Source: Paraburkholderia lacunae
GTDB taxonomy: Bacteria; Pseudomonadota; Gammaproteobacteria; Burkholderiales; Burkholderiaceae
Assembly (NCBI RefSeq): GCF_003353175.1
Contig: NZ_QHKS01000019.1
Location: forward strand, 64,501 to 128,500
Direction of reading: 5' to 3'
Length of the DNA: 64,000 bases
The stretch's first letter is position 1. Each line of letters opens with the position of its first letter. Of the stretch, positions 9,078 to 17,376 are shown one piece after another. The notes below the pieces were generated by a model. That model had not been told where the DNA came from. It worked only from the letters and a program-made list of their open reading frames with translations, and did not search any database. The position numbers and the translations under genes are program-made.

Positions 9078-9567
9078 GGTTTTCTCTTTTCTGATTTGTT
9101 TTGTTGGCGGTTCTCTGCGCGTGGCGCTTTATGTCTGCGCACTTACGGCGTTGCCTTCCTTTCCTTTTTCTGCGTTGCCTTGAGTTCGAAGAGAAGGCCT
9201 CCTGGCGCACAAAGCAAAGTCGATGCCGCCCGCACAGGGGCAACGCCGATAAACCAATATAAAAAAGAACGGCGAACGCCGAAAAAGCACAGAAACGTGC
9301 CATCGCCGCAAGCATACAAACAACCAGCGCCGCGAAGGCAAAAGACCCGAACGAAGCCCGACATCGCAAGCACATAAACAAACCCGCCGGGAGGGCAAAT
9401 AGAACAAAGCAGCGCCCTCCAATTGCGCCCTTGCGCCGCGCATGCCGCCTGCGTTAATGTGGGCCACATTGCGTCATGTCACTGTGGCAGTCCCTGGCGT
9501 CACGCTGAAGTAGTCCACTCTCCCACCCACCGCGCTGCCCGTTCGCGGCGCCGTTAGAGGCCAGACC
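9078..9567. other. Low-complexity, AT-richer intergenic region upstream of nrdJ
   Basis: About 490 bases. From about 9078 to 9410 the composition shifts: T-rich then A-rich runs with repeated GCGTTGCC / GGCAACGC and GCCGCGAAGGC-like words. Open frames here give Cys/Phe/Arg-rich junk without ribosome-binding sites. It resembles dispersed non-coding filler seen between genes in Burkholderia-group genomes (from memory). I looked for a cobalamin riboswitch ahead of the B12-dependent reductase and found no convincing B12 box. Confidence 0.4.
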
Positions 9568-12126
9568 ATGGCAGAAGACACCCCGGAAACTCGCGTGGCT
9601 GCGGCCCCCGTCGCCCCGCTGGTTGCACCGCAGCAATTCTCCCTCGACGTTCTGCTCGAGAAATACGCGAAAGGCGACGAACAATCGGCTGACGACGTGT
9701 TCAAACGCGTCGCCCGCGGCGTCGCTCAGGCCGAACCGGAAGCGCTGCGCGAATCGGTGGAAGCATGCTTCGTCGACAATCTGCGTCACGGCGCGCTCGG
9801 TGCCGGCCGTATCATGAGCGCGGCGGGAACCGGCATCGCCGCCACCCTCATCAATTGTTTCGTGCAGCCGGTCGGCGACTCGATTCAAGGTGTCGACGAG
9901 CAAGGTCTCCCCGGCATCTATGTCGCATTGCTGCAGGCCGCGGAAACGATGCGCCGCGGCGGCGGCGTCGGTTATAACTTCTCCGCGATCCGTCCCAAAG
10001 GCGCGCGCGTTCACACCACCAGTTCGTCGGCGTCAGGTCCGTGCAGCTATATCGACGTGTTCGATGCATCGTGCCGCACCGTTGAAAGCGCCGGCTCGAG
10101 GCGTGGCGCCCAGATGGCGGTGCTGGACTGCAATCACCCGGATCTACTCGAATTCATCGAAGCCAAACATTCGAAAGGCCGCTGGAACAACTTCAATGTG
10201 TCGGTCGCGGTCACCGACGAATTCATGCGCGCGGTCGAAGAAGATCAACCCTGGCAGCTCGTCCATCGCGCCGATCCGTCACCCGCGTTGCGGGCTGCCG
10301 GCGACCTGCGGCAACGCGGCGACGGCCTGTGGGTCTACAGCGAAAGGCCCGCCCGAGAAATCTGGGATCGCATCATGCGTTCCACCTACGATATCGCGGA
10401 GCCAGGCATCGTATTCATGTCGCGCATGAACGAGGACAACAATCTGCGCGCGCTCGAAACCATCCGCGCCACCAATCCGTGCGGCGAACAACCGCTGCCG
10501 GCATACGGTTGCTGCAATCTGGGGCCGTTGAATCTCACGCGCTTCGTGATCGACCCGTTCGTGCAAATGAAAGGCCGCCAGCCTTCCTTCGATTGGGACG
10601 GGCTCGCCCAGCGCACGCGCACGCAAGTGCGCTTTCTCGACAATGTGCTCGACGTCACTCTGTGGCCGCTGCCGCAGCAATACGACGAGTCGCGCGCCAA
10701 GCGGCGCATCGGTGTGGGCTTCACCGGGCTCGGCGACACGCTGGTGATGCTTGGCCTGCGCTACGACTCGCAGGCAGGACGCGATTTCGCGGTGCGCATC
10801 GCGCAGCTGATGCGCGACGAGGCCTATCGGGCGTCGGTCGAGCTGGCGTGCGAACGCGGCGCGTTTCCGCTGTTCGACGCCGAACGCTATCTGGAAGCCG
10901 GCACGTTCGCGTCGCGCCTGCCCGACGACATCCAGCAAGCCATCCGCCGCGACGGCATCCGCAACAGCCATCTGCTGTCGATCGCGCCCACCGGCACGGT
11001 CAGTCTCGCGTTCGCGGACAATGCGTCGAACGGCATCGAGCCCGCCTTCTCGTGGACCTACACGCGCATGAAGGTGATGGCCGACGGCGGCCGCGAATCG
11101 TTCGACGTCGAAGACTACGCGTACCGGCTCTATCGCGAACTCGGCGGCGACGTCAAGGCGTTGCCGGACTACTTTGTCAGTGCGCTCGAAATGTCGGCGC
11201 ACGACCATCTCGACATGATGGCCGCCGTGCAGCCCTACGTGGATACGTCGATCTCGAAGACCGTGAATGTGCCGGCGGACTATCCGTTCGACGCGTTCGA
11301 AAGCCTTTATTTCGACGCGTGGAAAGGCGGACTCAAGGGCCTCGCCACTTACCGGCCCAACGAAACGCTCGGTGCGGTGCTCAGCGTGAGCCCGCAGCAA
11401 GTGGAGGACACGCTTGCCGAGACGGATCTCGATCCGCTGCGCATCGCCATCGATCATCGGCCCAAGGGTGAGTTGCCGGCGATCATCGAAAAAGTCGAGT
11501 ATCTGACGCAGGCCGGCAAAAAGTCGCTGTACGTGGCGGTGTCGTTCATCGAAGTAACCGGCCGGCTCGGCGGCGACGACGTCACGATCGAGCGCCCGAT
11601 CGAGTTCTTCATTCCGACCGGTCAGCGCGACGAGTCGCAGCAATGGATCACTGCGACGATGCGCTCGCTGTCGCTCGCGGCGCGTGGCGGCTTTGTCGCG
11701 CGTAACTTGCAGGACATGCGCAAGGTCTCGTGGGATCGCGGGCAGGTGCGGCTAGGCGAGGTGCAAAGACTCGACGGTCATCGGACGCCGCGTTGGCACG
11801 ATTCGGAAGTCGCGGCGCTCGCTTTTGCGATCCAGCAGATCTTGCATCGGCGCGGGTTCCTCGACGCCGAAGGCAATCAGGTGCCGTCGCGGATGCTGGC
11901 ACGCCTGCCGCGCGGGCAGATGAAGGCCGAAATTGCGCTGACGGCGGATTTCGGCCTACGCCCTCATCCAGGCGAAGCTGAAGGAACCGCCACGCAATCC
12001 GGCAGCTCGCCGGCGCTGCACACCATGCTCGGACGCAAATGCGGTTCGTGCGGAGCAAATGCAGTGATTCGCAAGGACGGTTGCGATTTTTGCACCGCCT
12101 GCGGCGAAATCGGCGCGTGCGGATGA
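9568..12126 (+). CDS. nrdJ: Adenosylcobalamin-dependent ribonucleotide reductase (class II)
   Basis: An 852-residue class II reductase that makes deoxyribonucleotides using a B12-generated thiyl radical, so it works with or without oxygen. Active-site motif NPCGE lies at 303-307 (C305 the thiyl position, N303 and E307 the catalytic partners). A redox cysteine is at C159 (SGPCSY) and its partner is in YGCCNLG. The substrate-loop signature APTGTVSLAFADNASNGIEP is present. The C-terminus carries a Cys-rich tail (KCGSCGANAV...CDFCTACGEIGACG) that likely re-reduces the active-site disulfide. No small subunit gene is adjacent, as expected for class II. Confidence 0.95.
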   Translation: MAEDTPETRVAAAPVAPLVAPQQFSLDVLLEKYAKGDEQSADDVFKRVARGVAQAEPEALRESVEACFVDNLRHGALGAGRIMSAAGTGIAATLINCFVQPVGDSIQGVDEQGLPGIYVALLQAAETMRRGGGVGYNFSAIRPKGARVHTTSSSASGPCSYIDVFDASCRTVESAGSRRGAQMAVLDCNHPDLLEFIEAKHSKGRWNNFNVSVAVTDEFMRAVEEDQPWQLVHRADPSPALRAAGDLRQRGDGLWVYSERPAREIWDRIMRSTYDIAEPGIVFMSRMNEDNNLRALETIRATNPCGEQPLPAYGCCNLGPLNLTRFVIDPFVQMKGRQPSFDWDGLAQRTRTQVRFLDNVLDVTLWPLPQQYDESRAKRRIGVGFTGLGDTLVMLGLRYDSQAGRDFAVRIAQLMRDEAYRASVELACERGAFPLFDAERYLEAGTFASRLPDDIQQAIRRDGIRNSHLLSIAPTGTVSLAFADNASNGIEPAFSWTYTRMKVMADGGRESFDVEDYAYRLYRELGGDVKALPDYFVSALEMSAHDHLDMMAAVQPYVDTSISKTVNVPADYPFDAFESLYFDAWKGGLKGLATYRPNETLGAVLSVSPQQVEDTLAETDLDPLRIAIDHRPKGELPAIIEKVEYLTQAGKKSLYVAVSFIEVTGRLGGDDVTIERPIEFFIPTGQRDESQQWITATMRSLSLAARGGFVARNLQDMRKVSWDRGQVRLGEVQRLDGHRTPRWHDSEVAALAFAIQQILHRRGFLDAEGNQVPSRMLARLPRGQMKAEIALTADFGLRPHPGEAEGTATQSGSSPALHTMLGRKCGSCGANAVIRKDGCDFCTACGEIGACG

Positions 12127-12140
12127 GCGCGTGGGTATGG

Positions 12141-12168
12141 GCGCACGTACCTGCGTGGGTACGTGCGC
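12141..12168. terminator. Perfect 11-bp hairpin between convergent nrdJ and osmC
   Basis: GCGCACGTACC (12141-12151) pairs perfectly with GGTACGTGCGC (12158-12168) around a 6-nt loop. It sits between two convergent genes, where a bidirectional terminator is expected, but no T-tract follows on either strand, so termination may be rho-aided. Confidence 0.5.
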
Positions 12169-12198
12169 GGGTACGTGTTCGGGCGCGCGCCTGGGCAG

Positions 12199-12687
12199 TT
12201 AGCTGACAGCCGCCGCCGGGTGCGTCCCACCGCTCTCGACTTCGACAACCGTCTTCACCGAGTTCGCCAGATAACACGACTCGTGTGCGGCATGGTGCAG
12301 ATGTTCGAGTTGCGCATCGGTAGGCTGCCTTTCGCCGCCAAATACGATTTGCGGCCGAAGCACGACACGCGTCATCACTTCCTTGCCGGCGTCGTTCTTC
12401 GCCAGCGTGCCGACGGCTTCGTCGCGATACGCTGCGACGACATAGCCCTCGTCCGCCGCGATCGACAAGAACCACAGCATGTGACAACTCGACAGCGCCG
12501 CAACATAGGCCTCCTCGGGATCGACGGCGGCCGGGTCGGAAAACGGCACGCGCACCACATGCGGCGAACTCGAAGCGTGCACCACCGCCCCGCCATCGAA
12601 CTGCCATTGATGCGCGCGGCTATAACGGTTGTCGGTGAACTTGCTGCCGTTGCTGTGCCATACGATAGTGGCGGTATGTGTTGCCAT
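12199..12687 (-). CDS. OsmC/Ohr-family peroxiredoxin-like protein
   Basis: A 162-residue OsmC-fold protein. The two family cysteines are present: C68 in AALSSCHMLWFL and C138 in AAHESCYLANSV, matching the peroxidatic and resolving cysteines of organic hydroperoxide reductases. The HESCY variant and YVVAAYRDEAVGTL region place it in the OsmC-like (YhfA/redox) branch rather than classical Ohr. Likely role: thiol-dependent reduction of organic peroxides in the cytoplasm. It lies just downstream of the 2-hydroxyacid dehydrogenase gene on the same strand with a gap of about 54 nt. Confidence 0.88.
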   Translation of the reverse strand: MATHTATIVWHSNGSKFTDNRYSRAHQWQFDGGAVVHASSSPHVVRVPFSDPAAVDPEEAYVAALSSCHMLWFLSIAADEGYVVAAYRDEAVGTLAKNDAGKEVMTRVVLRPQIVFGGERQPTDAQLEHLHHAAHESCYLANSVKTVVEVESGGTHPAAAVS

Positions 12688-12741
12688 GCGAGTCGATCCT
12701 CGTGATGAAAAACCTGCGTATGCGAAGCGCTACAGGCAGCG

Positions 12742-13674
12742 TCAAATCGGCGTCAATACCGCGTCGCCCGCGAAATGCCGTTTCGCGTTGGCCAGAAAAT
12801 TGTCCACCGAGGCAGTGATCGCCTCCGGCGAGCGACCGCCCACATGCGGCGTCAACACCACCTTGCGCAGTGCCAGCAACGCCTCGGGCGGATGCGGCTC
12901 GCCCTCGTAGACATCGAGCGCCGCGCCGGCAATTGTCCCGTCGGTCAGCGCCTCGGCTAATGCGGCCGTGTCCACCACGCTGCCGCGGGATACGTTGACC
13001 ACGAAGCCGTTGGCCCCGAGCGCCTGCAGCACCGACTTGCCGATCAGATGATGCGTACCTGCGCCGCCGGGTGTCGCCACCACCAGAAAATCGCACCACT
13101 GCGCGAGACTCTCAACGCTGTCGAAATAGCTCAGCGGTGCGCCTTCGCGCGGCTTGCGGTTGTGATAGCCGATTTCCATGTCGAAACCGGCGCCGCGCCG
13201 CGCGACCTTCTCGCCGATTTTGCCGAGCCCGACGATGCCGAGCCGCTTGCCAGAGACGTTCGGATGCATCGGCAACGCGTCGCGCCAGACGCCGTCGCGA
13301 GTGGCCCGATCGAGTTGCGGCACGTCGCGCACCACCGCCAGCAGCAGGGCGAAGGCGTGATCGGCCACGCAATGATCGTTGGTGCCGGCGCCATTGACGA
13401 GCACGATATCGCGTGAGCGGGCGTGGTCGATCGCGAGATTTTCGAAGCCCGCTCCAAGCGCGCTGACAAATTCGAGCTGCGGCATCTGATCGATTTCAGC
13501 CGCCGTGAGACCGGTCGTCCCGTTGGTGAGCACGGCGCGGACCGTGTCCCCGCGCAGTGTGATCGCGGCGGCGCGTTGGGCGGAATCAGGAGCGTAGATG
13601 ACGTCGAAGGCGGCCTCGACACTGGCGCGGCTCGCTTCGTTCAAAGGAATCAAAACCAGCAGGGGTGGCTTCAT
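12742..13674 (-). CDS. D-2-hydroxyacid dehydrogenase (glyoxylate/hydroxypyruvate reductase-like)
   Basis: NAD(P)-dependent D-2-hydroxyacid dehydrogenase of 310 residues. The start at 13674 (MKPPLLVLIP) has AAGG 6 nt upstream. The nucleotide-binding motif is GIVGLGKIGEKVA; the catalytic triad is the Arg in NVSRGSVVD, Glu in DVYEGEP and His in TPHVGGRS. The substrate (glyoxylate, hydroxypyruvate or another 2-keto acid) is not fixed by sequence. Probably cotranscribed with the osmC-like gene downstream. Confidence 0.88.
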   Translation of the reverse strand: MKPPLLVLIPLNEASRASVEAAFDVIYAPDSAQRAAAITLRGDTVRAVLTNGTTGLTAAEIDQMPQLEFVSALGAGFENLAIDHARSRDIVLVNGAGTNDHCVADHAFALLLAVVRDVPQLDRATRDGVWRDALPMHPNVSGKRLGIVGLGKIGEKVARRGAGFDMEIGYHNRKPREGAPLSYFDSVESLAQWCDFLVVATPGGAGTHHLIGKSVLQALGANGFVVNVSRGSVVDTAALAEALTDGTIAGAALDVYEGEPHPPEALLALRKVVLTPHVGGRSPEAITASVDNFLANAKRHFAGDAVLTPI

Positions 13675-13952
13675 AACCTTGACGCGCTTTTTGAAGGGAG
13701 GTTGAGACAGCACGAACAACAGGCGTGAGTTTAACAAGGCGCGCGCAGCCGCGCTGATTGGCGTCTCGCTGTCCCGCTGTCTCGCACCTCAACAGGCTCA
13801 GGTCCGCCGTCTAAAGTCCGCCCTGATGTCCGCCCTGATCGCGCCGTTATTCTCCAGTGTGGACCGGCGCAAATGCGCTTCGTGGCGCGCCCTTCTGTTA
13901 CTTGCCCCCAAGCCGCCTTAAAATAGCCGGAACTCCGAACACGGGACCCCTC

Positions 13953-15458
13953 ATGCTGGATACTGTTCCGCGCGGCCCAGAGCCCGCCAACGACGCCCCG
14001 AAGGAAGTCCCCTTGGGGGACGACTCCGAGATGTTCGAACTCGCGCCCGTCTCGCTCTGGCTCGAAGACTTCAGCGGCGTGCACGCATTGTTCGACATCT
14101 GGCGGGCGCAAGGCGTCACCGATCTGCGCGCGTATTTCGCCGAGAACCCGCGCCGCGTCACCGAATGCGCACACAGCATTCGCGTGATCAAGGTCAATCA
14201 GAAGACACTCACACAATTCGAAGCCGCCGACTTCGAGGCGCTCAACGGCAATCTCGCCTCGGTGTTTCGCGACGACATGCTGAAGACCCACCTGGAAGAG
14301 CTGTGCCAGTTGTGGGCCGGGCAATCGCAGTTCACGAGCAAGACGGTCAACTACACCCTCGGCGGACGGCGGCTCGATGTGTTGCTCAAGGGCGCCGTGC
14401 TGCCTGGTCACGAGGACCGCTGGGACCGCGTACTCGTGTCTGTCGAAGACATCACCGAACTCGAAGGCGCGCGCCATCGCGTGACGCTTGCCGAACAGTA
14501 TGTGCGCGGCCTGTTCGAACATTCGCCGGTGTCGCTCTGGGTGGAGGATTTTAGCGCGGTCAAGCGTCTGCTCGACGAAGCACGCGCGGCCGGCATCAGC
14601 GATTTTCGCGTGTTCACCGACGTGCATCCCGAGTTTGTCGAGCGCTGCATGCAGGAGATTCACGTGCTCGACGTGAACCAGCACACGCTGGGGATGTTCG
14701 CGGCGCAGGATAAAAGAACACTGCTGGCGCGCCTGCCCGACGTATTCCGCGACGACATGCGCCCGCATTTCCGCGAGCAATTGATCGATCTGTGGGACGG
14801 CAAGCTATTCCAGCAACGCGAAGTACTCAACTATTCGCTCGACGGCAACGAGGTGCACGTGCACCTGCAATTTTCGGTGCTGCCCGGTCACGAACGCGAC
14901 TGGGACCTGGTACTGGTGGCCCTTACCGACATCACGGCGCGCAAAAAGGCCGAGGCCTACCTGGAGTTTCTCGGCAAACACGACGTGCTGACCAAGCTGC
15001 GCAACCGCTCCTTTTACGTCGACGAACTGAACCGGCTCGAACGCAAGGGACCATGGCCGGTGACGATCATCATGGCCGATCTGAACGGCCTCAAACGCGT
15101 GAACGATCAACTCGGCCACGCCGCCGGCGATGCGCTGCTACGGCGCGCCGGCGAGGTGCTCGCCAAGGCGATGGACTCGCCGTTCCATGCGGCGCGCATC
15201 GGCGGCGACGAATTTGCGATTCTGATGCCGGATACCGACGAACGCGGCGGCATCGCGATGATCGATGCGATCCACCAACTGGTCGAACTGAACAATCAGT
15301 TTTATCCGGGCTCGCCGCTGAGGTTTTCGATGGGCGCGGCGACCTGCCGGCGCGGCGAGCGGCTCGAGGCCGGTGTGCAGCGTGCCGATCTGCTGATGTA
15401 TGAGGAAAAGCGCACGCACTATGCGAATCAGCCGGGTTCGGGCAAGCAGGGCGACTGA
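13953..15458 (+). CDS. Diguanylate cyclase with two tandem PAS-like domains
   Basis: A 501-residue cytoplasmic signalling protein with no membrane segment. Two homologous sensor domains (about 24-165 and 188-330) share PVSLW-EDFS, VFRDDM, NY-L-G and VLPGHE motifs, showing an internal duplication. A GGDEF domain follows, with the intact signature RIGGDEF (417-421) and FLGKHDVLTKLRNRS at its entrance. The product-inhibition RxxD site before GGDEF is absent (SPFHAARIGGDEF), so feedback inhibition may be missing. The start at 13953 (MLDTVPRG) is the most plausible; a 29-nt repeat encodes residues 14-23. Predicted to make cyclic di-GMP in response to an unknown signal. Confidence 0.9.
   Translation: MLDTVPRGPEPANDAPKEVPLGDDSEMFELAPVSLWLEDFSGVHALFDIWRAQGVTDLRAYFAENPRRVTECAHSIRVIKVNQKTLTQFEAADFEALNGNLASVFRDDMLKTHLEELCQLWAGQSQFTSKTVNYTLGGRRLDVLLKGAVLPGHEDRWDRVLVSVEDITELEGARHRVTLAEQYVRGLFEHSPVSLWVEDFSAVKRLLDEARAAGISDFRVFTDVHPEFVERCMQEIHVLDVNQHTLGMFAAQDKRTLLARLPDVFRDDMRPHFREQLIDLWDGKLFQQREVLNYSLDGNEVHVHLQFSVLPGHERDWDLVLVALTDITARKKAEAYLEFLGKHDVLTKLRNRSFYVDELNRLERKGPWPVTIIMADLNGLKRVNDQLGHAAGDALLRRAGEVLAKAMDSPFHAARIGGDEFAILMPDTDERGGIAMIDAIHQLVELNNQFYPGSPLRFSMGAATCRRGERLEAGVQRADLLMYEEKRTHYANQPGSGKQGD
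13993..14021. repeat. 29-nt dispersed palindromic repeat, copy 1
   Basis: The core GGAAGTCCCCTTGGGGGAC (14003-14021) contains the inverted repeat GTCCCC-TTG-GGGGAC. The 29-nt segment recurs with one mismatch at 55042-55070. Here it is read in frame near the N-terminus of the diguanylate cyclase (residues APKEVPLGD). Confidence 0.85.
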
Positions 15459-15582
15459 GCGCTGCAACGTGGAGCGCCGGCGCGGCTCCGGCCGGATGCC
15501 ACCACGCGCTTCGTCAGCGGGTTGGAAGCTGGGCCGGCAGCGTAGTTGGAAAAATTACGCGGAAGCTTGCCTGCAAGAATCA

Positions 15583-15885
15583 TCAGCCCGGCAATTTCGC
15601 CGCCAGCACGTCGACCTTCTCGATTGCGGGCGGCGCGGCGAACAGTTCGCCGGCCTTCGCCATCAACGCCGCTGCCACCTTGCCGGACAGATGCGCCTGC
15701 CGGCCCGCTTCATCCGGAAAGGCGTCGAAAATGCCGAACGTAGACGGCCCCAGACGGAGGCCGAACCACGCGGTGGTGGCGGGCTCGTCCTCGACGAGCG
15801 GCAAACCGCCAAGCAGAAAAGCCTCGACATCCTTCTCCTTGCCGGGCTTGGCTTCCAGACGAACGAACAAAGCAAGTTTGACCAT
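15583..15885 (-). CDS. ABM-domain putative quinol monooxygenase
   Basis: A 100-residue protein of the antibiotic biosynthesis monooxygenase fold. The start at 15885 (MVKLALFVRLEAKPGKE) has GGAG upstream. Typical features are the opening beta strand with KPGKE, the central FGIFDAFPDEAGRQAHL motif and a C-terminal amphipathic region. Family members are dimeric, cofactor-free oxygenases or quinol-modifying enzymes such as YgiN. The substrate is unknown and neighbours give no help. Confidence 0.82.
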   Translation of the reverse strand: MVKLALFVRLEAKPGKEKDVEAFLLGGLPLVEDEPATTAWFGLRLGPSTFGIFDAFPDEAGRQAHLSGKVAAALMAKAGELFAAPPAIEKVDVLAAKLPG

Positions 15886-16578
15886 GACGCGACTCCTTCT
15901 GTGACACGCGTGACGCGCAAACGGATTCGCTTTGCCTGACTTCGCAAAGCGCCATGCAACGTGCCGGCTCGCGGGCCTCTCAGGCAAGTATAGGCGGCAG
16001 CCGTGCGGCGTCCGGAGAAAGGCATATTGCCCCTTTAGCGAGCACGAGCGCCGGAAAGCGTCCAGTCCTGGTCTCCCATTCTCCGACGCTCGGCCCATGT
16101 CGGTCCGCGCCGTCTCACCGCTTGTGCTGACAAGTGCTGATACGTGCTGTAAATCCGCCGATCCGGCTCTTGCGCCGGGAACAACTTTCATTCGAGCCCA
16201 TTCGCATCCAGCCCGGTATCGGCGTTAATGGTGTTGTGCTGCGGATCTGTGCTGCGGATCTGTGCTGCGGATCTGTGCTGCGGGTCTGTGCTGCCGGTCT
16301 GTGCTGCCGGTCTGTGCTGCCGGTCTGTGCTGCCGGTCTGTGCTGCCGGTTTGTGCTGCCGGTTTGTGCTGCCGGTTTGCGCTGCCGGTCTGCGCTGCCG
16401 GTCTGCGCTGCCGGTCTGCGCTGCCGGTCTGCGCCGCAGGTTTGCGCTGCGGGCTTGCGCTGCGGGCTTGCGTTGTGACGGCCCGCGGCGCGTTGAACGG
16501 TCCGGGCCGAACGGACGTCCGGTATACTCTCGGTCCCCCAAAGTTATCCGCGGCACACCGCGGTCTGGAAAGAAAATC
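15886..16578. other. Long intergenic region upstream of yjdM, containing a tandem array
   Basis: About 690 bases without a supported gene, largely occupied from 16235 onward by a 13-bp tandem array (listed separately). Cys-rich frames reading through the array in all phases are artefacts of a 13-bp period. The yjdM promoter should lie between about 16470 and 16570; TATACT at 16523-16528 is a possible -10 box. Confidence 0.5.
16235..16468. repeat. 13-bp tandem array, 18 units
   Basis: Eighteen contiguous 13-bp units of consensus TGTGCTGCCGGTC, with a degenerate nineteenth to about 16481. Variants are blocked: units 1-3 end CGGATC, unit 4 CGGGTC, units 5-8 CCGGTC, 9-11 CCGGTT, 12-15 start TGCGC, and 17-18 end GGGCT. 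This is the pattern expected from stepwise unit duplication. No spacers, so not CRISPR. The array ends about 110 bp before the yjdM start. Confidence 0.95.
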
Positions 16579-16920
16579 ATGTCCGCAATCCCCGCCTGCC
16601 CCCAGTGCGCAATGGAAAATACCTACCCGGACGGCGACAACTACGTCTGCCCGGATTGCGCTCACGAATGGCCGATGGCGAGCGCCGCCGCGGCTGACGA
16701 TGCCGACGAGCGCGTCGTCAAGGACGCCAACGGCAACGCGCTGGCCGACGGCGACGCCGTGGTGCTGATCAAGGACCTGAAGGTGAAAGGCTCGTCGATC
16801 ACGCTGAAAATGGGCACCAAGGTGAAGAGCATTCGCCTTGTCGGCGGCGATCATGAAGTGGACTGCAAGATGGACGCAGGCAATTTCATGCTGAAGGCCG
16901 CCTATCTGAAGAAGGTCTGA
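16579..16920 (+). CDS. yjdM: Zinc-ribbon protein YjdM (PhnA-like)
   Basis: A 113-residue protein of the YjdM family, historically called PhnA. The N-terminal zinc ribbon is CPQC (8-11) and CPDC (25-28), followed by a linker and a C-terminal SH3-like beta domain with the family hallmark DLKVKGSS...KMGTKVKSIRLV. The gene starts after GGAAAGAAAATC. Function is poorly defined; despite the old name it is not a phosphonoacetate hydrolase. It is followed after 32 nt by the VOC gene and may be cotranscribed with it. Confidence 0.93.
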   Translation: MSAIPACPQCAMENTYPDGDNYVCPDCAHEWPMASAAAADDADERVVKDANGNALADGDAVVLIKDLKVKGSSITLKMGTKVKSIRLVGGDHEVDCKMDAGNFMLKAAYLKKV

Positions 16921-16952
16921 AGCGGACCCCACGCGACCGAGGAGCCTCCGCC

Positions 16953-17366
16953 ATGCTTTCCCACGTATTTGTCGGCGTGAACGACTTCGAGCGCGCTTTC
17001 GGCTTTTATAGCGCGCTGATGGACACGCTGAGTCTGAAGCTGAAGTTCCGCGACGAAGACGCGTGCTGGGCCGGCTGGATGGCCGCGGATCGACCGCGGC
17101 CGCTGTTTCTGATCGGCAAGCCCTACAACGGCCAACCGGCCGCAGCGGGCAACGGCCACATGCTGGCGCTGCTCGCGACGGACCGCGCGACCGTCGATCG
17201 CGCGCATGGCGTCGCGCTCGCTCACGGCGGCGCCTGCGAAGGACCGCCGGGATTGCGTCCGCAATATCATGCGCACTACTACGGCGCGTACTTTCGCGAT
17301 CCGGACGGCAACAAGCTTTGCGTGTGTTGCCACGAACCGGAAGCGCCGTCAGCGGAACCGTCCTGA
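16953..17366 (+). CDS. VOC-family (glyoxalase/bleomycin-resistance fold) protein
   Basis: A 137-residue vicinal-oxygen-chelate protein built from two beta-alpha-beta-beta-beta modules, opening MLSHVFVGVNDFERAFGFYS and closing with YYGAYFRDPDGNKLCVCCH. A GAGG-type ribosome-binding site precedes the ATG. Such proteins bind a metal through His/Glu residues and act as lyases, dioxygenases or resistance proteins; the reaction here cannot be assigned. It is adjacent to yjdM on the same strand and converges with the AraC gene 10 nt away. Confidence 0.85.
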   Translation: MLSHVFVGVNDFERAFGFYSALMDTLSLKLKFRDEDACWAGWMAADRPRPLFLIGKPYNGQPAAAGNGHMLALLATDRATVDRAHGVALAHGGACEGPPGLRPQYHAHYYGAYFRDPDGNKLCVCCHEPEAPSAEPS

Positions 17367-17376
17367 GAACGCGCGT

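Noticed and set aside
9380..9567. Possible cobalamin riboswitch upstream of the B12-dependent ribonucleotide reductase
   Set aside because: No B12 box (GCCACTG-type) with the surrounding conserved stems; only isolated CACTG/GGCAG words are present.
10279..11643. 454-codon open frame opposite nrdJ
   Set aside because: Composition typical of antisense to GC-rich genes; nrdJ is intact.
16235..16468. CRISPR array
   Set aside because: Units are contiguous and 13 bp long, with no spacers and no cas genes.
16228..16560. Cys-rich proteins read through the 13-bp array on both strands
   Set aside because: All three frames stay open because a 13-bp unit cycles through them; no ribosome-binding site or conserved domain.
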